Shown one piece after another: positions 33,001 to 42,444 of a DNA stretch of 46,135 nucleotides (positions are counted from its first letter, which is position 1; each line of letters opens with the position of its first letter). This DNA is from an uncultured Clostridia bacterium (GTDB lineage: Bacteria > Bacillota > Clostridia > Oscillospirales > CAG-272): contig CALWJX010000019.1 in NCBI GenBank assembly GCA_944381085.1, positions 1 through 46,135 of the forward strand, in the 5' to 3' direction. The notes beneath the pieces were generated by a model. The model ran no database searches. It was given only the letters and a program-made list of their open reading frames with translations, and had not been told where the DNA came from. The position numbers and the translations under genes were made by a program.

Positions 33001-36000
33001 TTACTCGGTTCTCAAAGCTACAACCGGGTCTTTCTTGGCTGCAGAGCGAGAGGGAATTATACCGGCTATCAGAGTCAGCGCCATGCTGATAAGCACAAGG
33101 ATGAGTCCCGCAACAGGCGGCAGCGCGGCGTTTATATTGTCAAGACCGGTGAGATGGTGAATAATCGCGTTAATCGGGAAGCAAAGTACTACCGTGACTA
33201 TAATGCCCAACAGTCCGGCGCAGAAGCCGATTATCATTGTTTCGGCGTTGAATACACGGGAGACATCTTTCTTTGAGGCACCGATAGCGCGCAGAATTCC
33301 GATCTCCTTTGTGCGTTCAAGCACTGATATATTGGTAATTATTCCTATCATGATTGATGAAACCACAAGAGAAATAGAGACAAACGCTACAAGCACGTAA
33401 GAGATAGCGTTGATTATAGTGGAGACAGAGGACATCAGAAGCTCTACATAATCGGTGTAGGTTATCTGGTCCTCTTCGGGTTTTGTGCTGTTATATTCCT
33501 CTATCTTCTGGGAGATTATTTCCTTGTCTTCAAATGTGTCCGCATAGATATTTATCGAGGAGGGGTCGTCGAGGTCGCAGACGCCGATTTTCTTGAGATT
33601 GTCCTCGTAAGAATTCTCGGAAAGTCCGCTCGGCATGTGGTTGTCGTAAACATTGATAATGGTTGCGTCGTCCGCGTCGGCGATATACTCGTCGAGCATT
33701 GCGGCGATGTTGGAATTTATCTGTTCCGTTTCGGCGGGTATATTCTGCTCGCAGTAGTCAAGCGCCTGCTCTGTGATGATTTCATCAAAGGCTTCGTTTA
33801 TCTTTTCATCACCCTGCGCCTGAAGCGCGCTTATTATGCTTTCGATGGGAAGACTTGTCGTTTGCGAGTAAATGTACGCTACGTAGTTAAGCTTTGTCAT
33901 CCCTGTTTGTGACAAAATCTGAGAAGAGATAGTGGCTTTTACCGCGTTAAGCACTTGGTCTGAGGGGCGTGAAGCCTCGGTGGTAATCTGCTCTTTCATC
34001 TGGTTGGCATAAGAGGTTGTTATTTCCTCTCTCAGATAATCATCTATCAGTGCTTCAAGTTCTTCATCCGTATATCCTGCAAGATATTTGAGAATAGTTT
34101 CCTTGTCAAGATTAGGCATCACGTTCTGTGATATTATGACGTCCGCGAGCATTTCTCTGTAATCTTCGCTCGTTGCGTTCCCGTCTCCCATAAACTGTTC
34201 TTTATAGGCCTTTATTGTGTTTTCAACATATTCGTCAGTCGGAGTGCACATTATGTCAAGGTAAAGCTTTGCCTTTTGCGAATTTGTTGCGGCGGAAAGA
34301 TATTCGGCAAGCGCGTTCTTTTTGTCTGTGTCGGAGAGAGAGCCTTGATTTTCATTGACAAAGGGAAGACCCGTAAATACATCTTTGTTCCTGTTAGCCT
34401 CGGCAAGCTGAGCTTTGGCCAGGTCGGTGTTGTTGATCTCCTCTATTATATACTCGGTAAGGCCTGCGGTATAAGCGAGAGAACCTGAAATTGACGCGGA
34501 GGAGGCGTCTTCGTTGGGACGTATTATTCCCGTGATTTTAATGTCCATTCCGTTGTTTATCTTGAGCTTCATCAGTTCCTCGTTATCGCTGATATCGTCC
34601 CACAGACCGGTGGATGAGTTGTATTCATAATAGTCTGTGTTCAACAGTAGCTTGAACGTGCGGTTGCATATATCCTCGTATTCGAAGCGCTTTACCTCGC
34701 TTTGATAGTCCTCGTCGCCGCGCATTGCCGACATTATTATGTCTATCATTTCATCCTGCGAGATAAGTCCGAGAGTGTAAAGAGTGATGTCCGTGATTTC
34801 GTTGTTGCTGTCAAGGACAAGCACCACCTCGTCAATATCCTGAGGCCATGTTCCGTATATCACGTCATACTGTTCTTTGACCAGATCGCTTATATAGCTC
34901 GAATAAGTTCCGTCGCTGTTCTTCTCACCGGGCAAAATCTCACTCCAGGTATCGTATGAGGTAAACATACCCGCCATACCGGACAGTGATGAGGACGAGG
35001 AGTTTCCGCTCATTGCCGAGAAAAGCGAGCTTATGTCTGACTTACTGAAATTGCCGTTTTCGTCTTCGACATACATATTGAGATCAACGTCATATGAATA
35101 GTGTATGGCGGAAATATGTTCGTCAAGTCCGTTGGTTTCCTTGTCGTCCAGAAACTCCTTGAACAGCTTGAGATTGTTGGTCTTTATGCTTGAGGAAGAC
35201 ATGTTGTGCATCAGGTCGAAGATGACGGGATTTGTATAGACCGCGTCGTTTTCATGCTCCTGTGCTCCTTCGCCGCTCATCGCGCTTCCGAGCGAGGCTA
35301 TCATACTCGAAAGGTCTGCCTCCTGCGAGTATATGCTGATGGGGAAGGAAGAAAGCGCGTCCCTCTGAACATCGTCGATGAATACGGATATTCCGTTTGA
35401 TAGGGACAGTATCAGCGCGATTCCTATAATTCCTATGCTTCCGGCAAAGGAGGTCATCACGGTTCTGCCTTTTTTGGTTTTCAGGTTGGTAAAGGACAGG
35501 GAGAGCGCGGTAAGAAACGACATTGAAGTTTTGTGCTTCTTTTTTGCCAATTCTCTTGTTTTTTTGGTGGTTCCCGCATTCTGTGTGTCAATCTCGTCGT
35601 GAATGTTCTCGGATGTGTAAGGGTCTGAGTCGTCGGTCACAAGTCCGTCAAGCACTTTGATTATGCGAGTGGAATATTGCTGCGCGAGCTCCGGGTTGTG
35701 TGTAACCATGATTATCAGCTTGTCTTTGGAGATTTCCTTTAAAATCTCCATTATCTGCACGCTTGTCTTTGTGTCCAACGCGCCGGTCGGCTCGTCGGCA
35801 AGCAGAATATCCGGGTCGTTTACGATCGCCCGGGCGATAGCCACTCTTTGCATCTGACCGCCCGAAAGCTGACTTGGGTGTTTATTAAGCTGGTCTCCCA
35901 AGCCCACTTTTGTCAAAGCGTCTGTCGCGCGTTTTCTGCGCTCCGTTTTTGACACGCCCGACAGGGTAAGCGCGAGTTCTACGTTGGCGAGTATGGTCTG

Positions 36001-36291
36001 ATGAGGAATAAGATTGTAGCTTTGAAAGACAAAGCCTATTGAATGATTTCGGTAGGTATCCCAGTCGCTGTCCTTGAACATTTTTGTAGATTTACCGTTT
36101 ATTACGAGATCCCCGTCGGTATATCTGTCAAGTCCACCGATAATGTTAAGCATTGTGGTTTTTCCGCATCCGGAGGGACCGAGAATTGATACAAACTCAC
36201 TTTCCCTGAATTCCAGACTTATTCCTTTAAGCGCCGCGACCTCTGAGTCGCCCACAATATAATTTTTGGTTATATTCTTTAATTGAAGCAA
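33001..36291 (-). CDS. MacB-like ABC transporter, ATPase fused to FtsX-type permease
   Basis: This 1097-residue fusion starts at TTG 36291, where GGAGG is eight bases upstream and the protein begins LLQLKNITKNY; earlier in-frame codons give a Cys-rich non-homologous stretch. Residues 1-235 form an ABC ATPase with GPSGCGKTT, LSGGQMQRVAIARA and ILLADEPTGALD. After a linker, one helix (GIIGIALILSLSNGISVFI, about 275-300) leads into an extracellular region of about 600 residues, and three C-terminal helices belong to the FtsX/MacB fold (ISVLERTKEIGILRAIGASK). Type VII ABC systems of this kind do mechanical work or peptide/lipoprotein export; in Firmicutes they often face peptide antibiotics. Cargo is unknown. 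Confidence 0.9.
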   Translation of the reverse strand: MLQLKNITKNYIVGDSEVAALKGISLEFRESEFVSILGPSGCGKTTMLNIIGGLDRYTDGDLVINGKSTKMFKDSDWDTYRNHSIGFVFQSYNLIPHQTILANVELALTLSGVSKTERRKRATDALTKVGLGDQLNKHPSQLSGGQMQRVAIARAIVNDPDILLADEPTGALDTKTSVQIMEILKEISKDKLIIMVTHNPELAQQYSTRIIKVLDGLVTDDSDPYTSENIHDEIDTQNAGTTKKTRELAKKKHKTSMSFLTALSLSFTNLKTKKGRTVMTSFAGSIGIIGIALILSLSNGISVFIDDVQRDALSSFPISIYSQEADLSSMIASLGSAMSGEGAQEHENDAVYTNPVIFDLMHNMSSSSIKTNNLKLFKEFLDDKETNGLDEHISAIHYSYDVDLNMYVEDENGNFSKSDISSLFSAMSGNSSSSSLSGMAGMFTSYDTWSEILPGEKNSDGTYSSYISDLVKEQYDVIYGTWPQDIDEVVLVLDSNNEITDITLYTLGLISQDEMIDIIMSAMRGDEDYQSEVKRFEYEDICNRTFKLLLNTDYYEYNSSTGLWDDISDNEELMKLKINNGMDIKITGIIRPNEDASSASISGSLAYTAGLTEYIIEEINNTDLAKAQLAEANRNKDVFTGLPFVNENQGSLSDTDKKNALAEYLSAATNSQKAKLYLDIMCTPTDEYVENTIKAYKEQFMGDGNATSEDYREMLADVIISQNVMPNLDKETILKYLAGYTDEELEALIDDYLREEITTSYANQMKEQITTEASRPSDQVLNAVKATISSQILSQTGMTKLNYVAYIYSQTTSLPIESIISALQAQGDEKINEAFDEIITEQALDYCEQNIPAETEQINSNIAAMLDEYIADADDATIINVYDNHMPSGLSENSYEDNLKKIGVCDLDDPSSINIYADTFEDKEIISQKIEEYNSTKPEEDQITYTDYVELLMSSVSTIINAISYVLVAFVSISLVVSSIMIGIITNISVLERTKEIGILRAIGASKKDVSRVFNAETMIIGFCAGLLGIIVTVVLCFPINAIIHHLTGLDNINAALPPVAGLILVLISMALTLIAGIIPSRSAAKKDPVVALRTE

Positions 36292-36458
36292 TTTTATTAT
36301 TCCTCCGCAACAACATTCAGAATTGTAATATATACATTTTATCACATTTATGTAAACCGATTGTGAAGTTAGTCGGGAGCTTCGGTGAAATTATAGCCAA
36401 ACTTATTTGCCAAAAATTATATATATATCGTCATTTTTCCAAATGTGAGGAGTGGGTA

Positions 36459-36486
36459 TTGAAAAAAACGAAAAAAATGTTATAAT
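36459..36486 (+). promoter_or_regulatory. Promoter of the heterodimeric ABC exporter operon
   Basis: TTGAAA (36459-36464), a 16-base spacer and TATAAT (36481-36486) with TG one base before it (extended -10) form a strong promoter. The leader before the first exporter gene is about 190 bases and contains a possible leader reading frame and a hairpin. Confidence 0.75.
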
Positions 36487-36552
36487 ATATAATACAGGTT
36501 ATCCGATGAGTCGGTCAATTGGCGCGCTGTGTTTTTAGGCGGAATTATTTTC

Positions 36553-36630
36553 ATGTCAGGTCGTTACATACGCAAAAGATCAAATCGGGTTTTTCAATGT
36601 TTTTATATCCTCATGCCGGAATTTTTATGA
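36553..36630 (+). CDS. Possible 25-residue leader peptide before the ABC exporter
   Basis: ATG 36553 follows AGGCGG at about ten bases and opens a 25-codon frame (starts MSGRYIRKRSNRV) closed by TGA 36628-36630. The frame runs through the first arm of a hairpin and stops in its second arm. This is the layout of translation-controlled leaders of drug-exporter and resistance genes. The peptide itself resembles nothing known; the case is position only. Confidence 0.3.
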   Translation: MSGRYIRKRSNRVFQCFYILMPEFL

Positions 36631-36634
36631 GGAT
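36607..36634 (+). promoter_or_regulatory. Leader hairpin upstream of the ABC exporter
   Basis: ATCCTCAT (36607-36614) and ATGAGGAT (36627-36634) form a perfect 8-bp stem with a 12-base loop. The first arm also holds TCCTC, able to pair with GAGGA of the exporter's ribosome site (36667-36671), so two exclusive pairings are possible. No T run follows, so a transcription terminator is unlikely. Confidence 0.4.
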
Positions 36635-36683
36635 TTATTAAGCGGAAGTTTAAAGTGAGTGTGTCGGAGGAATTTTCTGTATA

Positions 36684-38420
36684 ATGAAGTATTTGCTTAA
36701 ATATCTCGGAAAGTATAAACTTGAGAGCTTTTTCGCACCGTTTTTCAAGCTGCTTGAGGCGTGTTTTGATCTGATTGTTCCGATTGTAGTTAAATCCATT
36801 ATAGATGTGGGCATTGCAAACGGAGATAACGCTTATGTCGTCAAAAGCTGTATACTGCTTGTCGCGCTCGGAGTAGTGGGACTTGTCTGCGCGGTTACCG
36901 CGCAGTATTTCGCAGCCCGCGCGGCGGTCGGCAGCGTCACAGGTATACGACATGAGCTGTTTTCCCATCTTCAAAGACTTTCGTATACCGAGACCGACAG
37001 TATAGGTACTTCTTCTATGATTACGAGAATGACAAGCGACATAAATCAGGTTCAGACCGGTATAAATATGACATTGAGGCTGTTTCTGCGTTCGCCTATT
37101 ATTGTTTTCGGCGCCATGATCATGGCGTTTACCATAAACGCGCGTTCCGCGCTTACTTTTACCGTACTTGTGCCCGTGCTCGCGATTATCGTCTTCGGAA
37201 TCATACTTGCCGGGATACCGCTTTACAGAAAAGTGCAGTCTAAGCTTGACAGGGTGACCGCGATTACCAGAGAAAATCTGTCCGGCACAAGAGTGATACG
37301 CGCGTTCAACAAGGAGGACGACGAAATCCGGGAATTTGACGAGGCAAATAAGGAACACACCTCGGTTCAGAACTTTACCGGAAAAATAACCGCGCTTATG
37401 AATCCGCTTACGTATGTTTGCGTAAACCTCGGAATAGTCGCCCTGATTTACGTGGCGGCGCCCGATATTGACAACGGAAGCATGACGCAGGGCGAGCTTG
37501 TCGCCATGTATAACTACATGAGCCAGATACTTGTGGAACTTGTAAAGCTCGCGAACACGATATTTACGGTGACCAAGGCCGTTGCCTGCGGAAACAGGAT
37601 ACAGGCGGTGCTTGATACTCCCGCGGGTATGGAGATAAAAAGGAATGCCGAGAAGACCGGCGCTGACTGCGGAATTAACTGTCCGGCTGTTGAATTTAAA
37701 AATGTGTCTTTGAAATACCGCTCCGCCGGCGCTCAGACACTTTCGGGAATAGACTTCAGCGTAAAGCCGGGTATGACGGTCGGAATTATCGGAGGCACCG
37801 GCGCCGGAAAAACTTCTCTTGTCAATATGATACCGAGGTTTTATGACGCGACACAGGGTGAGGTCAGGGTTTTCGGAAAAAATGTCAATGGTTATGAGCT
37901 TAAAGAATTGCGTAAATTGATAGGCATAGTGCCGCAGAAAGCCGTGCTTTTCAAGGGAACGATTCGCTCAAACCTTAAATGGGGAAAAGAAGACGCTACT
38001 GACGAAGAGATGTGGAAGGCGCTTGAAATTGCTCAGGCGAGGGATTTTGTCGAGCAGAAAGATGGAAAGCTTGACGCCGAGGTAAAACAGAACGGCAGAA
38101 ATTTTTCGGGGGGACAAAGACAGAGACTGTGCATAGCCCGCGCGCTTGTGAGCCGCGCGCCGATACTGATTTTCGACGACAGCTCGTCGGCGCTCGATTA
38201 TGCCACAGACGCAAGGCTTCGCCGCGCGTTGGCGTCTCTTGATTACTCGCCTACCGTATTTATAATTTCTCAAAGGACTTCATCCATAAGTCATGCGGAT
38301 ATGATAATAGTGCTTGAGGACGGGGAGTTTGTGGGAAAAGGAAGCCATGAGGAACTGCTTGAAAGCTGTCCGGTATACAAGGAGATTTACGACTCCCAGT
38401 TTATGGGGGCGACCAGATAA
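36684..38420 (+). CDS. ABC exporter half-transporter A (degenerate ATP site)
   Basis: This 578-residue half-transporter has a six-helix type IV exporter domain (about 1-315) and an ATPase domain. Walker A is IIGGTGAGKTS and the signature FSGGQRQRL is canonical, but Walker B reads ILIFDDSSSALD, with Asp where the catalytic Glu should be, and the H-loop reads FIISQRTSSI, with Gln in place of His. This is the pattern of the non-catalytic subunit of heterodimeric exporters such as BmrC/TM287-type pairs. GGAGG lies about 12 bases before the ATG. Its partner follows 63 bp downstream. Likely a drug or lipid exporter; substrate unknown. Confidence 0.93.
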   Translation: MKYLLKYLGKYKLESFFAPFFKLLEACFDLIVPIVVKSIIDVGIANGDNAYVVKSCILLVALGVVGLVCAVTAQYFAARAAVGSVTGIRHELFSHLQRLSYTETDSIGTSSMITRMTSDINQVQTGINMTLRLFLRSPIIVFGAMIMAFTINARSALTFTVLVPVLAIIVFGIILAGIPLYRKVQSKLDRVTAITRENLSGTRVIRAFNKEDDEIREFDEANKEHTSVQNFTGKITALMNPLTYVCVNLGIVALIYVAAPDIDNGSMTQGELVAMYNYMSQILVELVKLANTIFTVTKAVACGNRIQAVLDTPAGMEIKRNAEKTGADCGINCPAVEFKNVSLKYRSAGAQTLSGIDFSVKPGMTVGIIGGTGAGKTSLVNMIPRFYDATQGEVRVFGKNVNGYELKELRKLIGIVPQKAVLFKGTIRSNLKWGKEDATDEEMWKALEIAQARDFVEQKDGKLDAEVKQNGRNFSGGQRQRLCIARALVSRAPILIFDDSSSALDYATDARLRRALASLDYSPTVFIISQRTSSISHADMIIVLEDGEFVGKGSHEELLESCPVYKEIYDSQFMGATR

Positions 38421-38483
38421 TCTTGCGCGCATTTTGCGAATATATGCATGTGTTTAACGATGTATTTCTGAGGGATATCAAAT

Positions 38484-40316
38484 ATGTTTTTGAATAAGAA
38501 AAAGAGAAAGCCCGTTTCCAAAAAGATGGAATTGCCGAGCGGTGTTACTTACGGGCAGACCGTGGCAAAGGTACTTAAATATCTGAACCGTTACAGGTGG
38601 CTGTTTTTTTTCTCGCTGCTTTTGGCTGTCGCGGTTGTGGCATTGACTTTATATCTGCCCATACTTATCGGAGACGCCATCGACCTTGCCGTGGGAAAAG
38701 GAAAAGTGGACTTTGACGGCATATTGTCCATACTCGTTGAAATCGCGGTGATCGCCGCCGTCACGGGAATACTTCAGTGGGTCATGAATGTCTGCAACAA
38801 CAAGATAGCGTTCGGAATTGTAAGAAAGCTCCGGCAGGACGCTTTTGAAAAGATTCAGACTTTGCCTCTGTCTTATATAGACAATCATCCGGTAGGGGAT
38901 ACGGTCAGCCGTGTCATTACCGATGTCGACCAGTTTTCGGACGGTTTGATCATGGGATTTTCACAGTTTTTTACAAGCTTGCTGACTATAGTCGGAACGA
39001 TAGGGTTTATGCTTTCGATAAATCCTACTATAACCGCGGTTGTGGTGCTTGTTACGCCGCTGTCGTTGTTTGTGGCGGCTTATATTGCGAAAAAAACATT
39101 TAATCTGTTTAAAGAACAGTCAGAGATAAGAGCATGTCAGACGTCGTATATAGATGAAATGATAGGCAATCACAAAGTCGTAGCCGCTTTTTCTCAGGAA
39201 GAAAACGCTATAAATACTTTTGACGAAATAAATGTAAAGCTTGAAAAATGCTCGCTCAAAGCGTTGTTTTATTCTTCGCTGACAAACCCGTGCACAAGAT
39301 TCGTAAATAATCTGGTGTACGCGGGAGTGGCGTTCGCGGGAGCGCTGATATGTATAGCGAGCGGACAGACCGCGCTTACCGTCGGCGCGCTGTCAAGCCT
39401 GCTCAATTACGCCAATCAGTATACAAAACCCTTTAATGAAATTTCCGGGGTTGTCACCGAACTTCAGAATGCTCTGGCTTGTGTGTCAAGACTCTTTGAG
39501 CTTATTGACGCGGAGTCTCAGATTCCTGATTCCGAAGACGCGCACGAACTGTCGTGGGATGAGGTTGACGGCAAAGTGGCAATCGACAACGTCAGCTTTT
39601 CTTATACAAAGGACAAGGAGCTTATAAAAGATTTTAATCTGTCTATTGAAAAGGGGCAGAGAGTCGCCATCGTGGGGCCTACGGGTTGCGGAAAGACTAC
39701 CGTCATCAACCTTTTGATGAGATTTTACGATGTAGACAGCGGTAAAATTACGGTAAGCGGATACGACATCAAGAATCTCACAAGAGCCTCTCTCAGAAAA
39801 TCATACGGAATGGTGCTGCAGGACACCTGGCTGAAGACCGGAACCGTGCGCGACAATATCGCCATGGGCAAGCCGGACGCGACCGACGATGAGATAATTG
39901 CCGCGGCTAAACAGGCGCACGCTCACAGTTTTATCCGACGTTTGCCTGAGGGGTACGGTACCAGAATAGGAGAGGACGGAGGTCAGCTTTCGCAGGGACA
40001 AAAGCAGCTGCTTTGTATAGCGAGGGTCATCCTATGTCTGCCTCCGATGCTGATACTTGACGAGGCAACCTCGTCGATTGACACCAGAACCGAGATGAAG
40101 ATACAGAACGCTTTCGCGACGATGATGAAGGGCAGGACGTCGTTTATAGTGGCTCACCGGCTTTCAACAATAAAGGAAGCTGACATTATTCTTGTTATGA
40201 AAGACGGAAAGATAATAGAAAAGGGAAATCATGAAGAACTTATTAGCCGGCAAGGATTTTATTGTGATTTGTGGAACAGCCAGTTTCAGACTGTAGAGGA
40301 CAATAAGCAGGAATAG
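38484..40316 (+). CDS. ABC exporter half-transporter B (catalytic ATP site)
   Basis: This 610-residue partner has a basic N-terminal extension (FLNKKKRKPVSKK), six membrane helices (about 35-340) and an ATPase domain. Walker A is IVGPTGCGKTT, Walker B is MLILDEATSSID with the catalytic Glu, and the H-loop histidine is in FIVAHRLSTI. Its signature is LSQGQKQLL, departing from LSGGQ. Combined with half-transporter A, the catalytic site uses B's Walker motifs with A's intact signature, and the degenerate site uses the reverse set. The ATG follows GAGGGATA. The operon ends at a strong terminator. Confidence 0.95.
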   Translation: MFLNKKKRKPVSKKMELPSGVTYGQTVAKVLKYLNRYRWLFFFSLLLAVAVVALTLYLPILIGDAIDLAVGKGKVDFDGILSILVEIAVIAAVTGILQWVMNVCNNKIAFGIVRKLRQDAFEKIQTLPLSYIDNHPVGDTVSRVITDVDQFSDGLIMGFSQFFTSLLTIVGTIGFMLSINPTITAVVVLVTPLSLFVAAYIAKKTFNLFKEQSEIRACQTSYIDEMIGNHKVVAAFSQEENAINTFDEINVKLEKCSLKALFYSSLTNPCTRFVNNLVYAGVAFAGALICIASGQTALTVGALSSLLNYANQYTKPFNEISGVVTELQNALACVSRLFELIDAESQIPDSEDAHELSWDEVDGKVAIDNVSFSYTKDKELIKDFNLSIEKGQRVAIVGPTGCGKTTVINLLMRFYDVDSGKITVSGYDIKNLTRASLRKSYGMVLQDTWLKTGTVRDNIAMGKPDATDDEIIAAAKQAHAHSFIRRLPEGYGTRIGEDGGQLSQGQKQLLCIARVILCLPPMLILDEATSSIDTRTEMKIQNAFATMMKGRTSFIVAHRLSTIKEADIILVMKDGKIIEKGNHEELISRQGFYCDLWNSQFQTVEDNKQE

Positions 40317-40448
40317 TTTATTTTCGGCATAATGGCGTATTTTGACGGTTATCGATGTTTTTACATGAAACAATCTTTTGCGCGTAAATCGCGTAAATAC
40401 TGTATATAATTTATACTACCGTAGCGGGTAAATCCGCATACGCAAAAA

Positions 40449-40496
40449 GGACTGTCCGTAATTGCTTTGCGCAAACGCGGACAGTCCGGCTTTTTT
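40449..40496. terminator. Bidirectional terminator, ABC exporter / ruvB
   Basis: GGACTGTCCG (40449-40458) and CGGACAGTCC (40478-40487) form a perfect 10-bp stem followed by GGC and six T on the plus strand. Five A before the stem give a T run on the minus strand, so it serves both convergent operons. Confidence 0.92.
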
Positions 40497-40509
40497 ATTT
40501 ATGCTTTAT

Positions 40510-41595
40510 TTAAGGTGTTTTTTCCGAATCAGGGTCAAAAATTCCTATCTGTGAGTTTGTCTCCGAGGTTTGTTTTCCCCGAAATTCTATTCCGAGATGT
40601 TCATACGCGAGTCTTGTTACGCATCTGCCTCTGGGCGTGCGGCTAAGGTATCCGATCTGCATGAGATAAGGCTCGTATACATCTTCAAGCGTGACGGCTT
40701 CCTCTCCCACAGTAGCCGCCAAAGTGTCAAGTCCCACGGGACCGCCGTCATAAAACTTTATTATTGTTTCAAGCATTCGCCGGTCGGTGTTGTCAAGCCC
40801 CAGCTCATCTATCTCAAGCTTGTTCAGCGCGAACGAGGCAATTTCTTCGTCAATCACTTTTTTACCCTTTACCTGGGCAAAATCACGCACGCGCTTGAGC
40901 AGCCGGTTTGCGATTCTCGGAGTGCCGCGCGAACGGGAAGCTATCTCATAGGAGCCGTTTTCATTAATATCTATTCCCAGAATTTTTGCGCTACGGGTGA
41001 CAATTGTAGACAGCTGTTCGGGAGTATACAGTTCAAGCTTGAGCAACACGCCGAAGCGATCTCTCAGCGGTGTTGTAAGCTGTCCCGCCCTCGTGGTCGC
41101 GCCTATCAGGGTGAATTTTGGCAGGTCTATGCGTATACTTCGCGCCGACGGACCCTTTCCTATAATAATATCCAGCGCGTAGTCTTCCATGGCGGGGTAC
41201 AGAATTTCTTCCACAGACCGGGACAGCCGGTGTATTTCGTCAATAAAAAGAACATCCCCCTCGCACAGATTTGTCAGCAACGCCGCGAGGTCTCCCTGTT
41301 TTTCGATGGCGGGACCCGAGGTTATTCTTATGTTTACCCCCATTTCTGCCGCTATGATGTTTGAAAGCGTGGTCTTACCGAGTCCCGGAGGACCGTAAAG
41401 CAGCACATGGTCGAGCGATTCTCCCCTGAACTTCGCGGCGTCGATGTAGACCTTCAGATTTTCCTTTGCTTTGTCCTGACCGATGTACTCGTCAAGCGTT
41501 TTCGGCCGCAGTGATATATCTGTTTCCGAGTCCTCGGCGGAATACGAGGTGGATACTATGCGGTTTTCAAAATCAAAATCCTCTTCATTTATCAT
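40510..41595 (-). CDS. ruvB: Holliday junction branch migration helicase RuvB
   Basis: RuvB is the hexameric AAA+ motor that, with RuvA, drives branch migration of Holliday junctions. ATG 41595 ([18 protein letters not shown]) is chosen because family members start like this and AAAGG lies upstream; an in-frame ATG at 41643 would add 16 unrelated residues. The 361-residue protein has Walker [11 protein letters not shown], Walker [12 protein letters not shown], sensor 1 [11 protein letters not shown], the arginine finger region LRDRFG, and the C-terminal winged helix with RTPRGRCVT. It follows ruvA by about 70 bp. ruvC is not in the window. Confidence 0.97.
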   Translation of the reverse strand: MINEEDFDFENRIVSTSYSAEDSETDISLRPKTLDEYIGQDKAKENLKVYIDAAKFRGESLDHVLLYGPPGLGKTTLSNIIAAEMGVNIRITSGPAIEKQGDLAALLTNLCEGDVLFIDEIHRLSRSVEEILYPAMEDYALDIIIGKGPSARSIRIDLPKFTLIGATTRAGQLTTPLRDRFGVLLKLELYTPEQLSTIVTRSAKILGIDINENGSYEIASRSRGTPRIANRLLKRVRDFAQVKGKKVIDEEIASFALNKLEIDELGLDNTDRRMLETIIKFYDGGPVGLDTLAATVGEEAVTLEDVYEPYLMQIGYLSRTPRGRCVTRLAYEHLGIEFRGKQTSETNSQIGIFDPDSEKTP

Positions 41596-41619
41596 CGGTC
41601 GTTGTCCTTTCGCAATATT

Positions 41620-41640
41620 CGGCAGGCGGTTTACCTGCCG
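41620..41640. other. Hairpin between ruvA and ruvB
   Basis: CGGCAGG and CCTGCCG form a 7-bp GC-rich stem around a 7-base loop in the ruvA-ruvB gap. No T run follows on the minus strand, so read-through is expected; it might adjust the ratio of the two products. Confidence 0.35.
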
Positions 41641-41664
41641 CATTTATCTATTTATTATTTCTTA

Positions 41665-42291
41665 TTATTTCATCAGCAGCTTTAGCGCGGATTTTATTAT
41701 GTCCTCAAGCTCCATGGCGGAGGTGTCGATGTTTTTAAGCACACTTATCGCCTCTGCTCTTGTATATCCGAGCACCATGAGCGCGTCCTGTGCCTCGGAA
41801 AGCTTTCCTTTTGAGGGCATTGCCGATATCTGACCGTCGGATATACCGGGTTCCGCATTGGCGATGTCTGTCTGTTTAAGCAGCTTGTCCTTAAGCTCAA
41901 GTATAATGCGCGCCGCTGTCTTGGGTCCGATGCCGCTTGCCTTTGAAATTGCTTTTCTGTCCTCGGTGCATACCGCCAAGGCGAATTTTTCGGGAGACAG
42001 CAGCGAGAGTATCGACATCGCCGCTTTGGGACCTACGCCGGATACCGATATCAGCATTTTGAAAGAGGACAGCTCGGTTTCGCTTATAAACCCGTATAGC
42101 TCGATTCCGTCTTCCCGCACTGCCATATATGTGAATAGTTTTACTTCGGGAGGAGTTTGCGTCGTTAGCCTCGGAGGCAGAGCGTCATATGTGTTCTGGC
42201 TTATCGTGAGTTTAAATCCCACGCCGCCCGCGTCCACAACGCAGATGCCCGGAGCGGCGTATGCAAGTTTGCCGGATATATAGTGAAACAT
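41665..42291 (-). CDS. ruvA: Holliday junction DNA-binding subunit RuvA
   Basis: RuvA is the tetrameric protein that holds the four-way junction and loads RuvB. The 208-residue protein begins MFHYISGKLAYAAPGICVVD, the OB-fold start of the family; helix-hairpin-helix motifs follow (LISVSGVGPKAAMSIL and SKASGIGPKTAARIILELKDK, about 70-130). A flexible linker leads to the C-terminal RuvB-contact domain (about 155-208: AQDALMVLGYTRAEA). The ATG follows AAAGGAG. It lies directly upstream of ruvB. Confidence 0.97.
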   Translation of the reverse strand: MFHYISGKLAYAAPGICVVDAGGVGFKLTISQNTYDALPPRLTTQTPPEVKLFTYMAVREDGIELYGFISETELSSFKMLISVSGVGPKAAMSILSLLSPEKFALAVCTEDRKAISKASGIGPKTAARIILELKDKLLKQTDIANAEPGISDGQISAMPSKGKLSEAQDALMVLGYTRAEAISVLKNIDTSAMELEDIIKSALKLLMK

Positions 42292-42344
42292 GGTGTGCTC
42301 CTTTCAATGTATAAACAGGGTCGTTTATATGCCGTTTTTGTTAT

Positions 42345-42372
42345 ATTCACCCGACCTTGAAGCCGGGTGAAT
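42345..42372 (+). other. Hairpin between the YfhO-like gene and ruvA
   Basis: ATTCACCCG and CGGGTGAAT form a perfect 9-bp stem with a 10-base loop. T residues follow only on the plus strand, where there is no gene to end; on the minus strand it lacks a T run. It is therefore an uncertain terminator for the YfhO-like gene. Confidence 0.35.
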
Positions 42373-42444
42373 TTTTATGGGTTAAAAAATATTTGAGAAA
42401 ATAAATCGTAGTAATTTCGATTTTTTGGTACGGACCAGCCGCGC

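Noticed and set aside
36241..36345. Earlier start of the MacB-like fusion at 36345
   Set aside because: The extra 18 residues are Cys-rich and unlike the family, and GGAGG lies between them and TTG 36291, fitting the later start.
42345..42372. Strong terminator of the YfhO-like gene
   Set aside because: The stem is good but the T run is on the plus strand only, where there is no gene; kept only as a hairpin of uncertain role.
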